Shown here: piece after piece, positions 45,442 to 57,320 of the stretch
Numbering within the stretch: the first letter of the stretch is position 1
Layout of the letters: the number at the start of each line of letters is the position of its first letter
NCBI GenBank assembly: GCA_039519185.1
Contig: CM076854.1
Location: 151,861,402 to 151,925,401 of the forward strand
DNA length: 64,000 nt
Direction of reading: 5' to 3'
Origin: Astragalus membranaceus
Taxonomy: Eukaryota; Streptophyta; Magnoliopsida; Fabales; Fabaceae
Translations under genes and position numbers: made by a program
Notes under the pieces: model-generated
Databases searched by the model: none
What the model was told of the DNA's origin: nothing
The model's input: the letters and a program-made list of their open reading frames with translations, nothing else

Positions 45442-47803
45442 CCTTCCTTTTAAGCGGATACCAACTTAGAGCCAGATTTGGCGTCAAACTTACAAAAGGG
45501 TATTTCCGTAATTTTCGTGCAAACTTTTGATGCACGTCCAACACGTTTGGAGTAAAAAACAATTGTGAAGGAAAGAGGAACAAACAATTGTGAAGGAAAG
45601 ATCAGAGACACGCAAGAGAGAAGATAGGGAACGCAAAAAAGGAGACAAAGGGGAGAGGACGATGCGGGAAAATGGCTCGCAGGAGGAAGACGCCACAACA
45701 AGTTCGTCGGAAATCACGGCGGAGACAAGAAGGTACGATTTGTTGTTCTTTTTCACTCCCAATCCCTCTCTTCCATCTTTGCATGTTCTGCCATAGTGAC
45801 GATGAAGAGGTGTTGAAATGGTTTTAAGGATGTGTGTGAAGAGAAGGCCCCACATATGGAAGCAAATAAAAAGCTTTGGAAAGAAGTGATTTTCTTGAAG
45901 AACCAATATATACATAAAGTAAAAACTGCAGCAAGGGGGCTTAGAAAGCCAACAAGAGGACATCTTTGAAGGCAATGTTGATGAGAGAAGGAGATGAAGG
46001 GGGAAAGGAAGGTTAGCGGCACACTCAAAGGAATCGCCGGACCATGTCGGTTGCAACATTTGTGGTTGTCGGTGACCTACATATTGAACTACATATTGAA
46101 TGACCTGTAAAACGAAAGAGATGTACATGGAGGGGGATCATGCTCACTGCACGCGACTGTGGGCTGTTCGTAGCCACGACGATAGCAGCAATGAAAGAAG
46201 CCATGGACAACAGGACAAGTACTTCGGATGCGTTGGTTTTTTGTATTGTGTTTGGTTATAAGGTAAGGCTTTACAAATAGTTTAGCAGCTATGTTTTAAC
46301 ATGCAAAATGAAAAAATTCAACAACCAAGATCACCAACCAACCAATAAACTCTATCACTCCCCATCACTTCTTTGGTAACTTTCATACAATGTTGTCTTA
46401 AATTTTTTGGGAGTTTGACATTTTTCTGTTGTTAGGAATGGCCATGAACTTTTGTTTGTGTCATCAACTTACATGTGAAGGCTTCAACAGTTGTGCCCAC
46501 TATCAAAGAAGTATGTTGGTAGGTGCATCATTCTATACCATTTTAATATATGCATTATATTGTTATTAATTTCAAAAGGGATTCTGTGTTGATTCATCCT
46601 ATTGGGATGGTAGGAAAAGCAATTTCATGCATTTTCAGGATTGACAGTCATTACTAAATAGTAAGTTTCAAAGCTGAAAGGGAATTCAATATTGTAAGTT
46701 GTGTATCTAAAGATGTAAGTCATTTGCAGTTTTTCCTATTAAGCTTGCTCTTAATTCTTTCCTCTTGGAACAATAATAAGATGAATCACCAATTACTATT
46801 TGTTTATGTTTACCACCATTTGAACTCACTGTTTAATGTTTTCAATATTCTTAATGTGGTTTGAAGTATTCTTTGAACCTTCATGCATGGAAAGGTGAGA
46901 TCTCTCAACCTTAAAATGGCCAAAGGAAAAAGGTTGTATGACTCAGCATGTGCATTGAGGTTAGTAAGGTAAACATGTTTTCTTCTTAGTTAATTTCTTT
47001 TGGTATATAATTTTGTTGAGTTGTTATCTATAGTTGGTATATAATTTCTTCACATCATTTTATCTTTAATTTTCCTTACATTCTCCGGAGTCAGAAAAAA
47101 ATAATATATATGAAATGAAGCACATCTGAGTCTTTGACAGAATTTTTATATGTATTTTCTCACATTGATATGTATGCGTTTGTTTATTTTCCTTCCTTTA
47201 CTTCTACAAGCAATTATAGTGGCAGTTTTGTTAGTAATCATCATGGCATGGTTTTGACAATGACCTTTTGATGGTCCAGAGATAAATCAGTATGTGGTTG
47301 CTTAAATATTAAATGGATACTGCTGTTGGAATGGTAAATTACAGTTTAATTATACAAGATCTGGTGCTACCATCAAAGGCGGGTGTGAAGAATGTCAAGG
47401 GAACTACTAAGTCATTTGGGTGCCAATTGCCAAGGGAACAATAGAGGAGGCTAAATCCTTAAAAAAAATGAAACTCATCCCGTAGTTGAGTGGCATGAGA
47501 TGTGAAGAAGCATGGGTATTTACCGGTTGGGGTAGGCCAAGAGTGCAACACACTTTGTGAAGCATCTTACATTAAAATACTTTATTACTTTATATACTTT
47601 CAATCTGTTAATGTTAATTTATTTGGTCAACTTGGATGATTAGGTGATGTCTCATGAAGGAATTGCTATTCTACCACTTTTTATTGTCCTATTCTAATAT
47701 CTATAACTTCTTAATTTACTTCATTTATATTCCTAACTAAATATGCTTAAATTATTATTAACTGTTATTAACTTAATATATTTATATCAATCGATATTAG
47801 CAG

Positions 47804-48746
47804 TTTCAGGTTCCTTCAGAGTTGTATATTTCTTTTATAGCAGCAGTTGATAAAGGAAAGATGAGAGGCATGCCAAATAGAAGCATGCCAGCCTCACCTT
47901 ATCCCACACCTGGGGCCCTTCTAATGGGAGATGCCTTCAATATGCGCCATCCCTTAACAGGAGGAGGAATGACTCTGGCTTTGTCTGACATTGTTGTGCT
48001 CAGGGATCTCCTCAAATTAACCTCTACATAATCTACATGATGCTTCTGCTCTTTGCAAGTACCTTGAATCATTCTACACCCTACGCAAGGTGACCATGTT
48101 ACTATGAATATATTTTTAAGCCTTAATAGTAACAGTTAAATTAAATGCTTAACCAAATATTGAAAAAAGAAACTTTGTGCATTGTTTGATTCTATTTACA
48201 GCCAGTGGCATCTACAATAAACACATTAGCTGGTGCATTATACAAAGTGTTTTGTCATCTCCTGATCCAGCTAGAAAGGAAATGCGGCAAGCATGTTTTG
48301 ATTATTTGAGCCTTGGAGGTGTTTTCTCAGATGGACCAATAGCTCTACTCTCTGGCCTAAATCCTCGTCCGTTGAGCTTGGTTCTCCATTTTTTTGTTGT
48401 GGCTATATATGGTGTTGGTCGTCTATTTATACCATTTCCTTCTCCAAAACGAATGTGGATGGGAGCTAGATTGATTTCAGTGAGTACTTTCCATTTCCCA
48501 CTTTTGCTTAAACATATACACTGTTTAAGACATTGCTGCTAATTATTTGCTTTCACAGTCTTACCAAATACTACTAGCTATTGGCTAATGGTGGAATAAA
48601 TTCTGAATTTGAATCAAATTTTTTCTTGATATTAATTACAGGGAGCATAAGGTATTATTTTCCCTATTATCAAGGCAGAAGGAGTAAGACAAATGTTCTT
48701 TCCAGCAACTGTGCCAGCTTATTACAGAATGCCTCCTATTCATTAG
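47804..48746 (+). pseudogene. Squalene epoxidase 3' fragment, copy B
   Basis: Exon remnants at 47804-48089, 48202-48479 and 48642-48746, the copy A coordinates plus 12,919. The frameshift, the 1 bp deletion and the TAA in the last exon are all the same as in copy A. The gene was therefore already broken when the segment duplicated, and neither copy can encode enzyme. Confidence 0.9.
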
Positions 48747-49119
48747 CATATTAGTAGAAATGCATGGGGAATATATAAAACAGTTCTCATATTCTTTGTA
48801 ACTGCCCACCAATTGCCAATAATGAGAGGTGGACTCCATTTCATAATTAGAAAAAGTGTTCTCAGATTCTTTGATTCTCTAATCATGCTTCACCTTATTC
48901 TAATCATGCTTTCTTTGTTTTGGGTTTTTGTCTTGCTCTTGGTCCTTCTTGCTATTTAGTCTTATACTAATTCAATGCTATTTAGTCCTTTTCTTTGAGT
49001 ATATATAGCTCTTCACTAACTTAACCCTATCTTAATTGTATATATACTAACTCAATGCTAATTTATTCCTATTTAAGCATTTGCTTTTTAGTTTTTTTTT
49101 TAATTATTCTTACTTGATT

Positions 49120-49174
<55 letters not shown>

Positions 49175-49996
49175 TTGACTTAACCCTAATTAATCGTATT
49201 AACATTTTAACTATTCAACACTTTGCTAACTTGATCCTAATTATCTAACCACTTACTTTTTTTTTGGTGTACATCTAACCACTTACTTTTATTTACTTAT
49301 TTTTTACTTTTTATCATTATGTTTTTCCTATTTGTTTAGATGTTCGTTTTGCTCTTATTAATACTAACTACTCGACTCTTTACTAACTTAACTCTAGCGT
49401 CCCCATACCCCCCCACTCCCCTAACTACAAACATCTAACCCACTAACCACTACACTTGCTTATCAAAAAAAAAAACTAACTTAACTCTAGCTTAATTGTA
49501 TTAACATTCTAACTATTTAACACTTTACTAACTTAACCCTCCATTAATCGTATTAACATTCTAACTATTTAACACTTTGCTAACTTAGTCCTAACTATTT
49601 AACAATTTGCTTTTATTTGTTTATTCTTAGTTCATTTTAATCTTATTAATTCAAACTACTTGACTCTTTGCTAACTTATTTCTATTTAAGCATTTGCTGT
49701 TTCATTTTTCTTTTATTTTTGTTTGAATTATCGTTATGTTTTTCCTATTTTGTTTTAAATGTTCATTTTACTCTTATTAATTCAAACTACTTGACTCTTT
49801 GCTAACTTAACCCTAGCTTAATCGAATTAACATTCTAATTGTTTTTTATTGTTGTGTTTTTGTATTTGTTTTGACTCTTCATTTTTCTCCTATTTCTTTG
49901 CTAACTTATTCCTACTTATGCATTTGTTGTTTAGCTTTACATACACACACACCTTTCCCTCACTCATATCAAAAGGATTAACTTAATCAATACTAG

Positions 49997-51376
49997 CTCT
50001 GGTTAGTTATTATTAATGCACGTTTAAGTAGAAAATGAGATGTTTCTCTTCCCTTGTTTGATAGGAGAAAAAATAAGATATGAGAAAAGTGTATATGTTG
50101 AAAATGACAAAATTAACCTTTTATAAAAAAGTAATATATTTTTTTAAAGCAACACATTAATTTTAGTGCAAGGTTAAAAATGTCATTTACATAAGAAATT
50201 GGGTTTTCCCTTAATATTCATCTCAAAATGGGGCCCACTAAAACTATTCTTTCTTTTGGTAAAAAAAAACTATTCTTTCTTTCTTATTTTATAAGGCAAC
50301 CAAATAAAGGAAAATGGTATATTCTCTTACTTTTTTTTCTTTTCTTTTTCTCTCTAGGTTTTCATGGCTACCAAACCCACCATTAGTTCAACAATTTCTT
50401 GTAAGTCGGCATGTCAGTCGGCAGCGTGAATGTGTAAACGTATGGAAGGACTAAACCGATGTCCACTCTCCTAATGACAGATCCTCTCTTAAAGAGAAGC
50501 TTCCAAGCATAGTTAGTTGATCGATACTCACTCAGGTTGGCCGCAACAGCCATGCTAGTCATTAGGTACACCACACCGTATTAGATAAATCTTAAACTTG
50601 TAGAAGAGCTGACGTTTGAGCATGGCACTGATCTTTGTTCCTTGTATAGTAAAAAAAAATAGAACAAAACATTTGTGACAGGGGGGGGGGGGTGTTAGTA
50701 ATAATATTTGTAAAGAAAATGTAAAATAGAGCTTCTAATTTATACAACCTGTCAATCAATCATGAGAAACTCAATAAAACACGGTGGCTTGATTGGGTTG
50801 ATGTCAGCAACACGCCACATTCTGACAACACGCACCAGTGAATGATTTTTTTTTTACGTAAATGATGATGATGATGATATAATTTATGTGAATGATTTTT
50901 TTTTACGTAAATGATGATGATATAAAAAGTTCACATATATAAGTTCAACTAATAAGGTGAATGGATGTGGACTGTATATGTGATATATGCATTCAACAGA
51001 CCATTAATTGTCACAACATGAGCATGAAACGTTTCCATAATTGTTAGTCAATGATGACTCCTGGTTTTAGTTGATGTATTAATTAAATTCCGTTTTGTAG
51101 TTATGACACCTCTAAAGCCAATTAAGAGCTGTGATTTTGTATTTAATGGAGGTTGAGTCAGATGCCATGTTGTCAAAAACGGGTGAAGTGGAAATATGTC
51201 ATCAATGACATATTATTTTGTGTCTGGTGATGTGTCTGTCATTCATGGTTTAGTATAATAAAAATCAATCAATCAAATTTACCATCATAGTGCTCTTAAT
51301 TTTTTGACAATTGTCCCAAATTAGGGGTAAAATTGTCATTTACTCACTAAAAGACAAAATATTGTCAACTTATGCA

Positions 51377-51427
<51 letters not shown>

Positions 51428-52282
51428 TTCTTTTACTTTTTACAACTTTCATTTTCTCTTTCTTCTCTCACTTCCACTTTCTTTTCGTACATACACTTTC
51501 ACTTTTTTCAAATTTCAAACTCTCTCTCTCTCTCATACTCCCTATCACACTATCTCTATCTCACTTTTTTCTCTTTTCTCCTATTCTTCTCTTCAATATC
51601 TTTCTTTCTCACAATTGATATATACCATATCTTAAAAATTTACTCTTCACATCACCCAAAAATAAAATCTTCAAAATAATTTTTTTTGACAACCTTAAAA
51701 ATATATGTAGTAAGTTATAACTAATACTTTAAATTCATACACGATTAGACTATTATTAATTTTTACTTTAAAATAAGACTATTATTAACTTCATCAAAAT
51801 ACATTTTTTAATAATTTAATTAAAATAATTAAATTAATATTAAATGACCTAAAATTTACTATTTATTATAACCAACTAAAACTACTAAAACTAATCAATT
51901 TAGCGCTAACAATTGACAAAAAAATAATTTAACGACTATCAAAATATAAACAAGTGGAAACGGGAGCAACAACGAGAGACTAACAACAATAGCGACAACG
52001 GGAGAGGCAACGGGGAGCGGCAACGAGAGACTGCCAATCACCGGCAACAAGATAGGCAACAGAGGGCGGCAACGGGGGTGCATATCTTATATTAGATCTC
52101 ATTTTCTTTCTCTGATTTCTACTCCATTATTATGATTAGAAGAAAATACTGACTTTTTACACGAGTTTCTTAACAAGTTGAAATATAGTCTTTCTATCGA
52201 GTCTTTCCTTTTTCTTTTATTAAATTTTACAACTTTCAAAATATTTATAGATTCATAGGAAATTATAACAAATACAGTGTCA
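49997..52282. other. Unique AT-rich region right of the duplication
   Basis: No gene recognised. The minus-strand ORF at 50383-50574 has no family I know. A local doubling of ATGATTTTTTTTTACGTAAA occurs at about 50841 and 50891. Pyrimidine-rich sequence (51381-51600) holds a TC microsatellite. The stretch at 51950-52080 repeats GGCAACGGGAG-like phrases. Confidence 0.45.
51381..51424 (+). repeat. TC microsatellite
   Basis: About 43 bp of uninterrupted TC, followed by degenerate TC-rich sequence to about 51600. The Ser/Leu-rich ORFs over it are by-products. Confidence 0.92.
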
Positions 52283-52311
52283 ACCGTGCGGATGCACGGG
52301 TAAAGTACTAG
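52283..52311 (+). mobile_element. Helitron 3' terminus, plus strand
   Basis: Hairpin ACCGTGCGG/ATGCACGGGT (52283-52301), then AAAGTA, CTAG (52308-52311) and T. The element extends left. It faces another Helitron end 49 bp away. Confidence 0.68.
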
Positions 52312-52360
52312 TTTATATTAGAAAAAAGATGCATACAGGTTCCTTGAAGTTCATATACAA

Positions 52361-52390
52361 CTAGTACTATACCCGTGCATCCACACGGGC
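52361..52390 (-). mobile_element. Helitron 3' terminus, minus strand
   Basis: On the minus strand, hairpin GCCCGTGTGG/ATGCACGGGT (plus 52371-52390), then ATAGTA and CTAG (52361-52364). The element extends right, toward the degenerate repeat array at 52660-54110. Confidence 0.68.
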
Positions 52391-52659
52391 CGATCGCGTT
52401 ACGTGACACGATTATCTCAAATAGAAACGTTAATTTGAATACTCATTAATCTAAAATCAATTGTAAAATATAGAGGATGACTTGCATATGCAGAGGTGCT
52501 GTCGTGTTATTTTTATGAATGAATTTAGACAGTATTTAAATAGTCTGAACATTACCCCGTGAAAATAAAGAAAAATTTAAAGTAGATAAAAAAGGAGTTT
52601 CAAATAAAAAATTGATAAATATAAAAACTAAAAATGTAAAAGTATCATTTAAAAAGAAT

Positions 52660-54110
52660 ATGTGCATTTATCCCGTGTGTTTTCATATATCAGTACAGTG
52701 TTTTTTATATATCAGTGTTGTTATCCAGTGTTTTTTTTAAATTTTCTTTTTACACAAATGTTTTTTTTTTATATATTAGTGCAACTATCCCGTGTTTTTA
52801 TATATATAATTGCAGTTATTCCCGTATTTTTTATATATCAGTGCAGTTGTCCAGTGTTTTTTATGTATCAGTGCAGTTATCTCATAGTTTCAATTGATTA
52901 TTTGAGTTGGTTAGTAGATTATTGTAAATAGTAAAAGATAGATAGTAGATTATCAATAACAAATATTTATCACGTGTTTTTTTTATATATCAGTGACAAT
53001 ATTTATTTGTCTTTTTTAGGTATTATTGTCAAATATTTGTCACGTGTGTTTTAAATATTAACCAGTAGTCATTAAGTCTTCTTGTTTTTTTAGATAGTAG
53101 GATTATAGTAGTCTTCAAAAATTATAATTATCAATTGCAAATATTAATCTATTGTTTTTTCATATATCACTGCACTTATCCCGTGTTTTTTTATATATCA
53201 ATCCAATTATGTGGTAGTTTCAATTCATTATTTTAGTTGATTAGTAGATTATAGTAGATAGTAGATTATCAATAAGAAATATTTGTTTTAAATATTAATT
53301 AAATATTCCTTTCTTACCATTGATTAGTAGATTATAGTAGATTGTAGTAGATTATTGCAGTTATCCCGTGTTTTTTTTAGATAGTAGGTTTATAGTAGTT
53401 TTCCGAAATTAAAATTATCAATGGTAAATAATAATTATAAATTGTCAAAAAAAAATTATAAATATCAATGGTAAATGTTAATCCCGTGTTTTTTTATATA
53501 TCACTACAGTTATCTCGTGTTTTTATTTATCAGTACAGTTATCTCGTAGTTTCAATTGATTATTTTAGTTGATTAGTAGATTATAGTAGATAATAAAAGT
53601 TAGATATTAGATTATCAATAAAAAATATTTGTTTTAAATATTAATTACTAATTTAGATAGTCATTAAGTCTTCTTGTTTTTTAGATAGTAGGTTTATAGT
53701 AGTAGTCTTCAAAAATTTTTATTATCAATGACAAATATTAATCTCGTGTTTTTTATATATCAGTGCAGTTATTTCGTAATTTCAATTAATTATTTTAGTT
53801 GATTAGTAGATTATCAATAAGAAAATTTTGTTTTAAATATTAATTGGTATTTTAAATAGTCATTAAATCTTATAGTTTTTTAGATAGTAGGTTTATAGTA
53901 GTCTTTTCATTTTTTTTTTAAATTTAATTATGAACGGCAAATATTAATACTGAGTTTTTTTTATATATCAGTGCAGTTGTCCCGTGTTTTTTTATATATT
54001 ATTGCAGTTATCTCGTAGTTTCAATTGATTACTTTAGTTGATTAGTTGATTATAGTAGATCGTAAAAGATAGATGGTAAATTATCAATAAGAGGTGATAT
54101 TAGATTATCA
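52660..54110 (+). repeat. Degenerate tandem repeat with TATATATCAGTGCAGTTATC core
   Basis: At least ten blocks of CCCGTGTTTTTT, TATATATCAGTGCAG and TTATC. Several are followed by TAGTTTCAATTGATTATTT, TAGTAGATTATAGTAG and TCATTAAGTCTTCTTG in the same order. Spacing between composite units ranges from about 200 to 330 bp, so it is an old, decayed long-unit array. It starts next to a Helitron end and may be inside that element. No coding sequence. Confidence 0.75.
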
Positions 54111-54713
54111 ATAAGAGTGTAAATAGATTTTGAAGAGAAAAATTAAAATATTAAGGTGATAACGTTTTCAAAAAAGGTGATAGTTTTTTTTTGTTTTTTA
54201 GTATGACTCATTTACATTTTTATAGGTAATTTTAATAGAGTAGTGTTTGTATAAATTTAGAAATTTAGTTAAAAGAATTAAAGTGAAGTGATTATCAATA
54301 AGTGTATAAACATATTTTGGAGAGAAAAATTAAAATTTTAAGGAGATAATTTTTTCCAAAAAGGTGATAGTTAAAATTTTAGTAGGGTAGTGTTTGTATA
54401 AATTTAGAAATTTAGTTAAAAAAACTAAAGTGAAGTGATAAGAGAAAAAGTGGGATTGGTAAAAAAAAGGAAGAAAGAGAGTGTAAGAGAAAAGTGAATA
54501 AGATTGGTAAAAAAAAGTAAAAAAGAGTAAAAAGAGTGTAGGAAGAAAGAGAAAAAAAAGAAGAAAGAGACTGTAAGAAGAAAAAAGTGTTAAAAGAGAA
54601 GAAATATAAAGTGAAAATGTTGGAGAAAGTGAAAAGTTGTTTTTGTTTTTTAGTTAGTCAATTACATTTTTATCATTAATTAGTATATGTGTCACTTTTC
54701 CTAAATGTCTAAA
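54111..54713. other. AT- and purine-rich spacer
   Basis: Contains two related blocks with TTTGTATAAATTTAGAAATT (about 54246 and 54390) and a GAAAGAGA-rich run (54440-54640). No gene seen. Confidence 0.5.
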
Positions 54714-55538
54714 TTGGTAAAATCATATGTCCCCCTATTATGACCAATTCTCGATTTTTGTCCCTGAAGTTTTAATTTGACGATTTTGGTCCCTCTATTT
54801 TTCCAATTTGAAAAATCATAGTCCCCCTCTTAATTTTGACTGACTTATCCTACGTGGCAGCCCACGTGGACTGCCACGTAGGCACACCCCCCACCCCACC
54901 CCACCCCTCCACTGTTCGTCTTCCCCACCGATCCCCCCCCCACTGTTCCTCTTCCCCTCCCGTCCCCCCTCCCACCCCCACCCCCCACAACCACACCCTC
55001 TCTCTCTCCTTCACATCTCTCTCTCCCACCGTCGCTCTCCCTCCTTGCATCTCTCTCTCCTTCGCATCTCCGGTCTCCCACCGTCGCTCTCCCTCCCCGC
55101 ATCTCTCTCTCCTTCGCATCTCCGGTCTCCCACCGTCGCTCTCCCTCCTCGCATCTCACCACCGTCGCTCTCGCTCGTCTCCCCGTTCTCTCGCTCTCGC
55201 TCTCGCAGATCCTCTCGTCTCCCCGTCGCGTCGCTCTCGGTGGTGGGTTGGGTTGGGGTGGGATGGGGGTGGGGTGGGGTCGGTGGTGGGTTGGGGTGGG
55301 GTGGGGTGGGTGGGGTGGGGTGGGGTCGGTGGTGGGTTGGGGTGGGGTGGGGTGGGGGGGTGTGCCTACGTGGTAGTCCACGTGGGCTGCCACGTAGGAT
55401 AAGTCAGTCAAAATTGAACAGGGGGGACTATGATTTTTCAAATTGGAAAAATAGGGGGACCAAAATCGTCAAATTAAAACTTCAGGGACCAAAATCGAGA
55501 ATTGGTCATAATAGGGGGACCAAAACTGTAATTATGCC
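54714..55538. mobile_element. Long palindromic (foldback-type) element with nested hairpins
   Basis: Inverted arms of about 158 bp (54730-54887 and 55363-55520) contain TCCCCCTATTATGACCAATT and the inverse. Each arm ends inward in its own palindrome, CCTACGTGGCAG...CTGCCACGTAGG, around a CCACGTGG G-box-like centre. The interior is C/T-rich with CTCTCTCTCC-CATCTC repeats on the left and GGGGTGGGGTGGG repeats on the right. Outer ends differ slightly (GGTAAAATC versus GGCATAATT), and I found no target duplication, so class and exact limits are open. Pro/Ser- and Gly-rich ORFs inside are by-products. Confidence 0.75.
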
Positions 55539-56237
55539 AAAAATAAACTACGATGCCCAAAAAACGCCTTTAAGGCATGCAACAAAAAAAAAGGGCACAA
55601 TAAAAAGTCTTTGAGGACATTGTTAGATAAGTGAAAATATTAATTTACTGTATAATATATTTCAAGCGTTTATAGCGAACCATTCAAATTACGCTGGATT
55701 GCTATCTATTCTTGTTTAAAAAATGATTTTAAAAAAAATGATTCTCGTTTTTATTTCATATATATGAGAAAATTTTAGATTTCTTTATGCATTGCAATTG
55801 ATTGACTTATTATTCATTAATGCTTGAACAGTTCTACTTATAAATGGCTTCAAAGTTGGTTTCGTAAGCTATATCTGTTGACAAAACTGAAATACAAAGA
55901 AACAGGTATTCTGCCTCTTCTGCTGCAGTGCTTAGCCGCCAGATCTTCTACCTTCCTCCTACGCTGGAATTTGTATTGATGACATGGTAGCAAGAATAAC
56001 ATAAATGAATAAGAACATGCCGTCATGACTTTGTAATGATGGACTTTCTCAAAACTTTGTCATTAATATATTGGAACTTCAATCATGGCAGCAAGAATTA
56101 TATATGCTTTCAGTGTTCCTTTCTGTTTAGTTCCAAAAAAAAGATACTCATACATAGTTCTTTTTATCTTTGCTGAACCATCATCAGATTTTCAACTCTC
56201 ACATTTTTAGATTCACTATATTGTCATCCTCTGAATC

Positions 56238-56276
<39 letters not shown>

Positions 56277-57320
56277 AATAGTGGGAACAAAAGAAAAACA
56301 AAAAGCACGTTGAAGACAACCAACAATGCAAAGTTCCATAGAAATTTATAAGGAAAATAAACCAATAGATCGTGTAAGATCAAGGGAATGGCAGGTTGCC
56401 ATGAAAATTTACACGTGTAAGAATTGTGGAATGGCAAGTTGCATACAGAGTGAGTGGACAAAACTGATTAAAACATTTAGGAACACAATCATTTAAAGAA
56501 TATAAAAATTCAACAAAACAAAAGCTACAAGAGTTCTCACGGGTTAGAGATTACACGTGAGAAGAACTATTGCTATCTATTCTTGTTCATATCACAAAAA
56601 ATCAATAAAAAAAATATCAAATAACCAAAACTTTATTAAAAAGTTAAAGAAAGGAGTTGTATTAATTAAGTAATAAAGGCAAGAGTTTGGTACATTACAA
56701 ACCTAAAACGATACAAATGATGTAAGACAAAATAAAAACGGCATAATACACAATAAAGACACAAAAGAGACACCAAGGCCCTTATATATTATTATGATAT
56801 AGTAACAACAGAGGGTGAAAACAACACGAAGCTATTCAACTAAACCAAGAACGACTAAGGAAAAGCATGCCACGAAACTCCTTGTTAACTCCCAGTCTAA
56901 TAGGATCACCAGGCTTCAACCCAAAACACATACATACAAAGAAGACGCCAATCCTCCGAAAGATAGTAATCAACGTGTTTAGATTTTGAAGTTGGTAGTT
57001 CAACGCTGGAAGCCGATCGTGTCACCTTGCAAACTCATTTTCTCTTTCATTCATCCAAAACAATAACATCAGGAAGTGTTTTTGTGAAAGCAACCTTCCC
57101 AAAAGAACGATCCAAACGCTGGGAAAAAGGGAGAAAAAAAAAAGGAAGCTCAGCTTTGATAAACACATATGGATAAAAGAGCCACTAATTTAGAAATGGC
57201 ATTAATAAATTTAGTTGATCAAAGCATAATAGACAGTATATGTAGCAGGAAAGAAATTATGGTTGAAATATGCTAACACTAGCAGCTGGTAGGTATCAGA
57301 CACAAATTCTTAAACCAGCC
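55539..57320. other. Region left of the DXR fragment; no confirmed gene
   Basis: A TC microsatellite lies at 56239-56275. The block 56282-56440 is a diverged direct repeat of 58036-58190. On the minus strand 57130-56860 has a protein-like stretch (SFGKVAFTKTLPDVIVLDE, then stop) followed by a T-rich 3' untranslated-like tail to about 56650; it may be the 3' end of an unidentified gene or LINE. Not assigned. Confidence 0.4.
56282..56440. repeat. Diverged direct repeat flanking the DXR fragment (left member)
   Basis: Shares AGCA[A/C]GTTGAA, AATGCAAAGT, TAGAAATTTATAA, ACCAATAGAT, ACGTGTAAG and AATGGCAGGTTGC, in near-identical order, with 58036-58190. The pair brackets the DXR fragment and so may record a duplication or recombination around it. 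Confidence 0.65.

Larger units (their letters stand above)
37055..49996. repeat. Tandem duplication, copy B (12.9 kb, no hAT)
   Basis: Near-identical to 20121-37054. It carries the gag fragment with the empty hAT site (CATCTAGAATATCGCC at about 38727), the MULE, two Helitron 3' ends, microsatellites and the squalene epoxidase pseudogene. It ends at 49996, after which the sequence (CTCTGGTTAG...) is unique. Stretches between named features match the copy A spacers. Confidence 0.93.

Noticed and set aside
20121..49996. Tandem duplication as an assembly artefact
   Set aside because: The copies differ by an entire hAT with target duplication, a ~44 bp indel, repeat lengths and scattered substitutions. 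Long reads would still be the decisive check.
50383..50574. 63-residue minus-strand ORF as a gene
   Set aside because: No recognisable domain, promoter or neighbouring exon; length is expected by chance.
54836..55614. Overlapping Pro/Ser-, Arg/Glu- and Gly/Trp-rich ORFs
   Set aside because: They lie on both strands of the CT-rich and GGGGT-rich core and inverted arms of the palindromic element.
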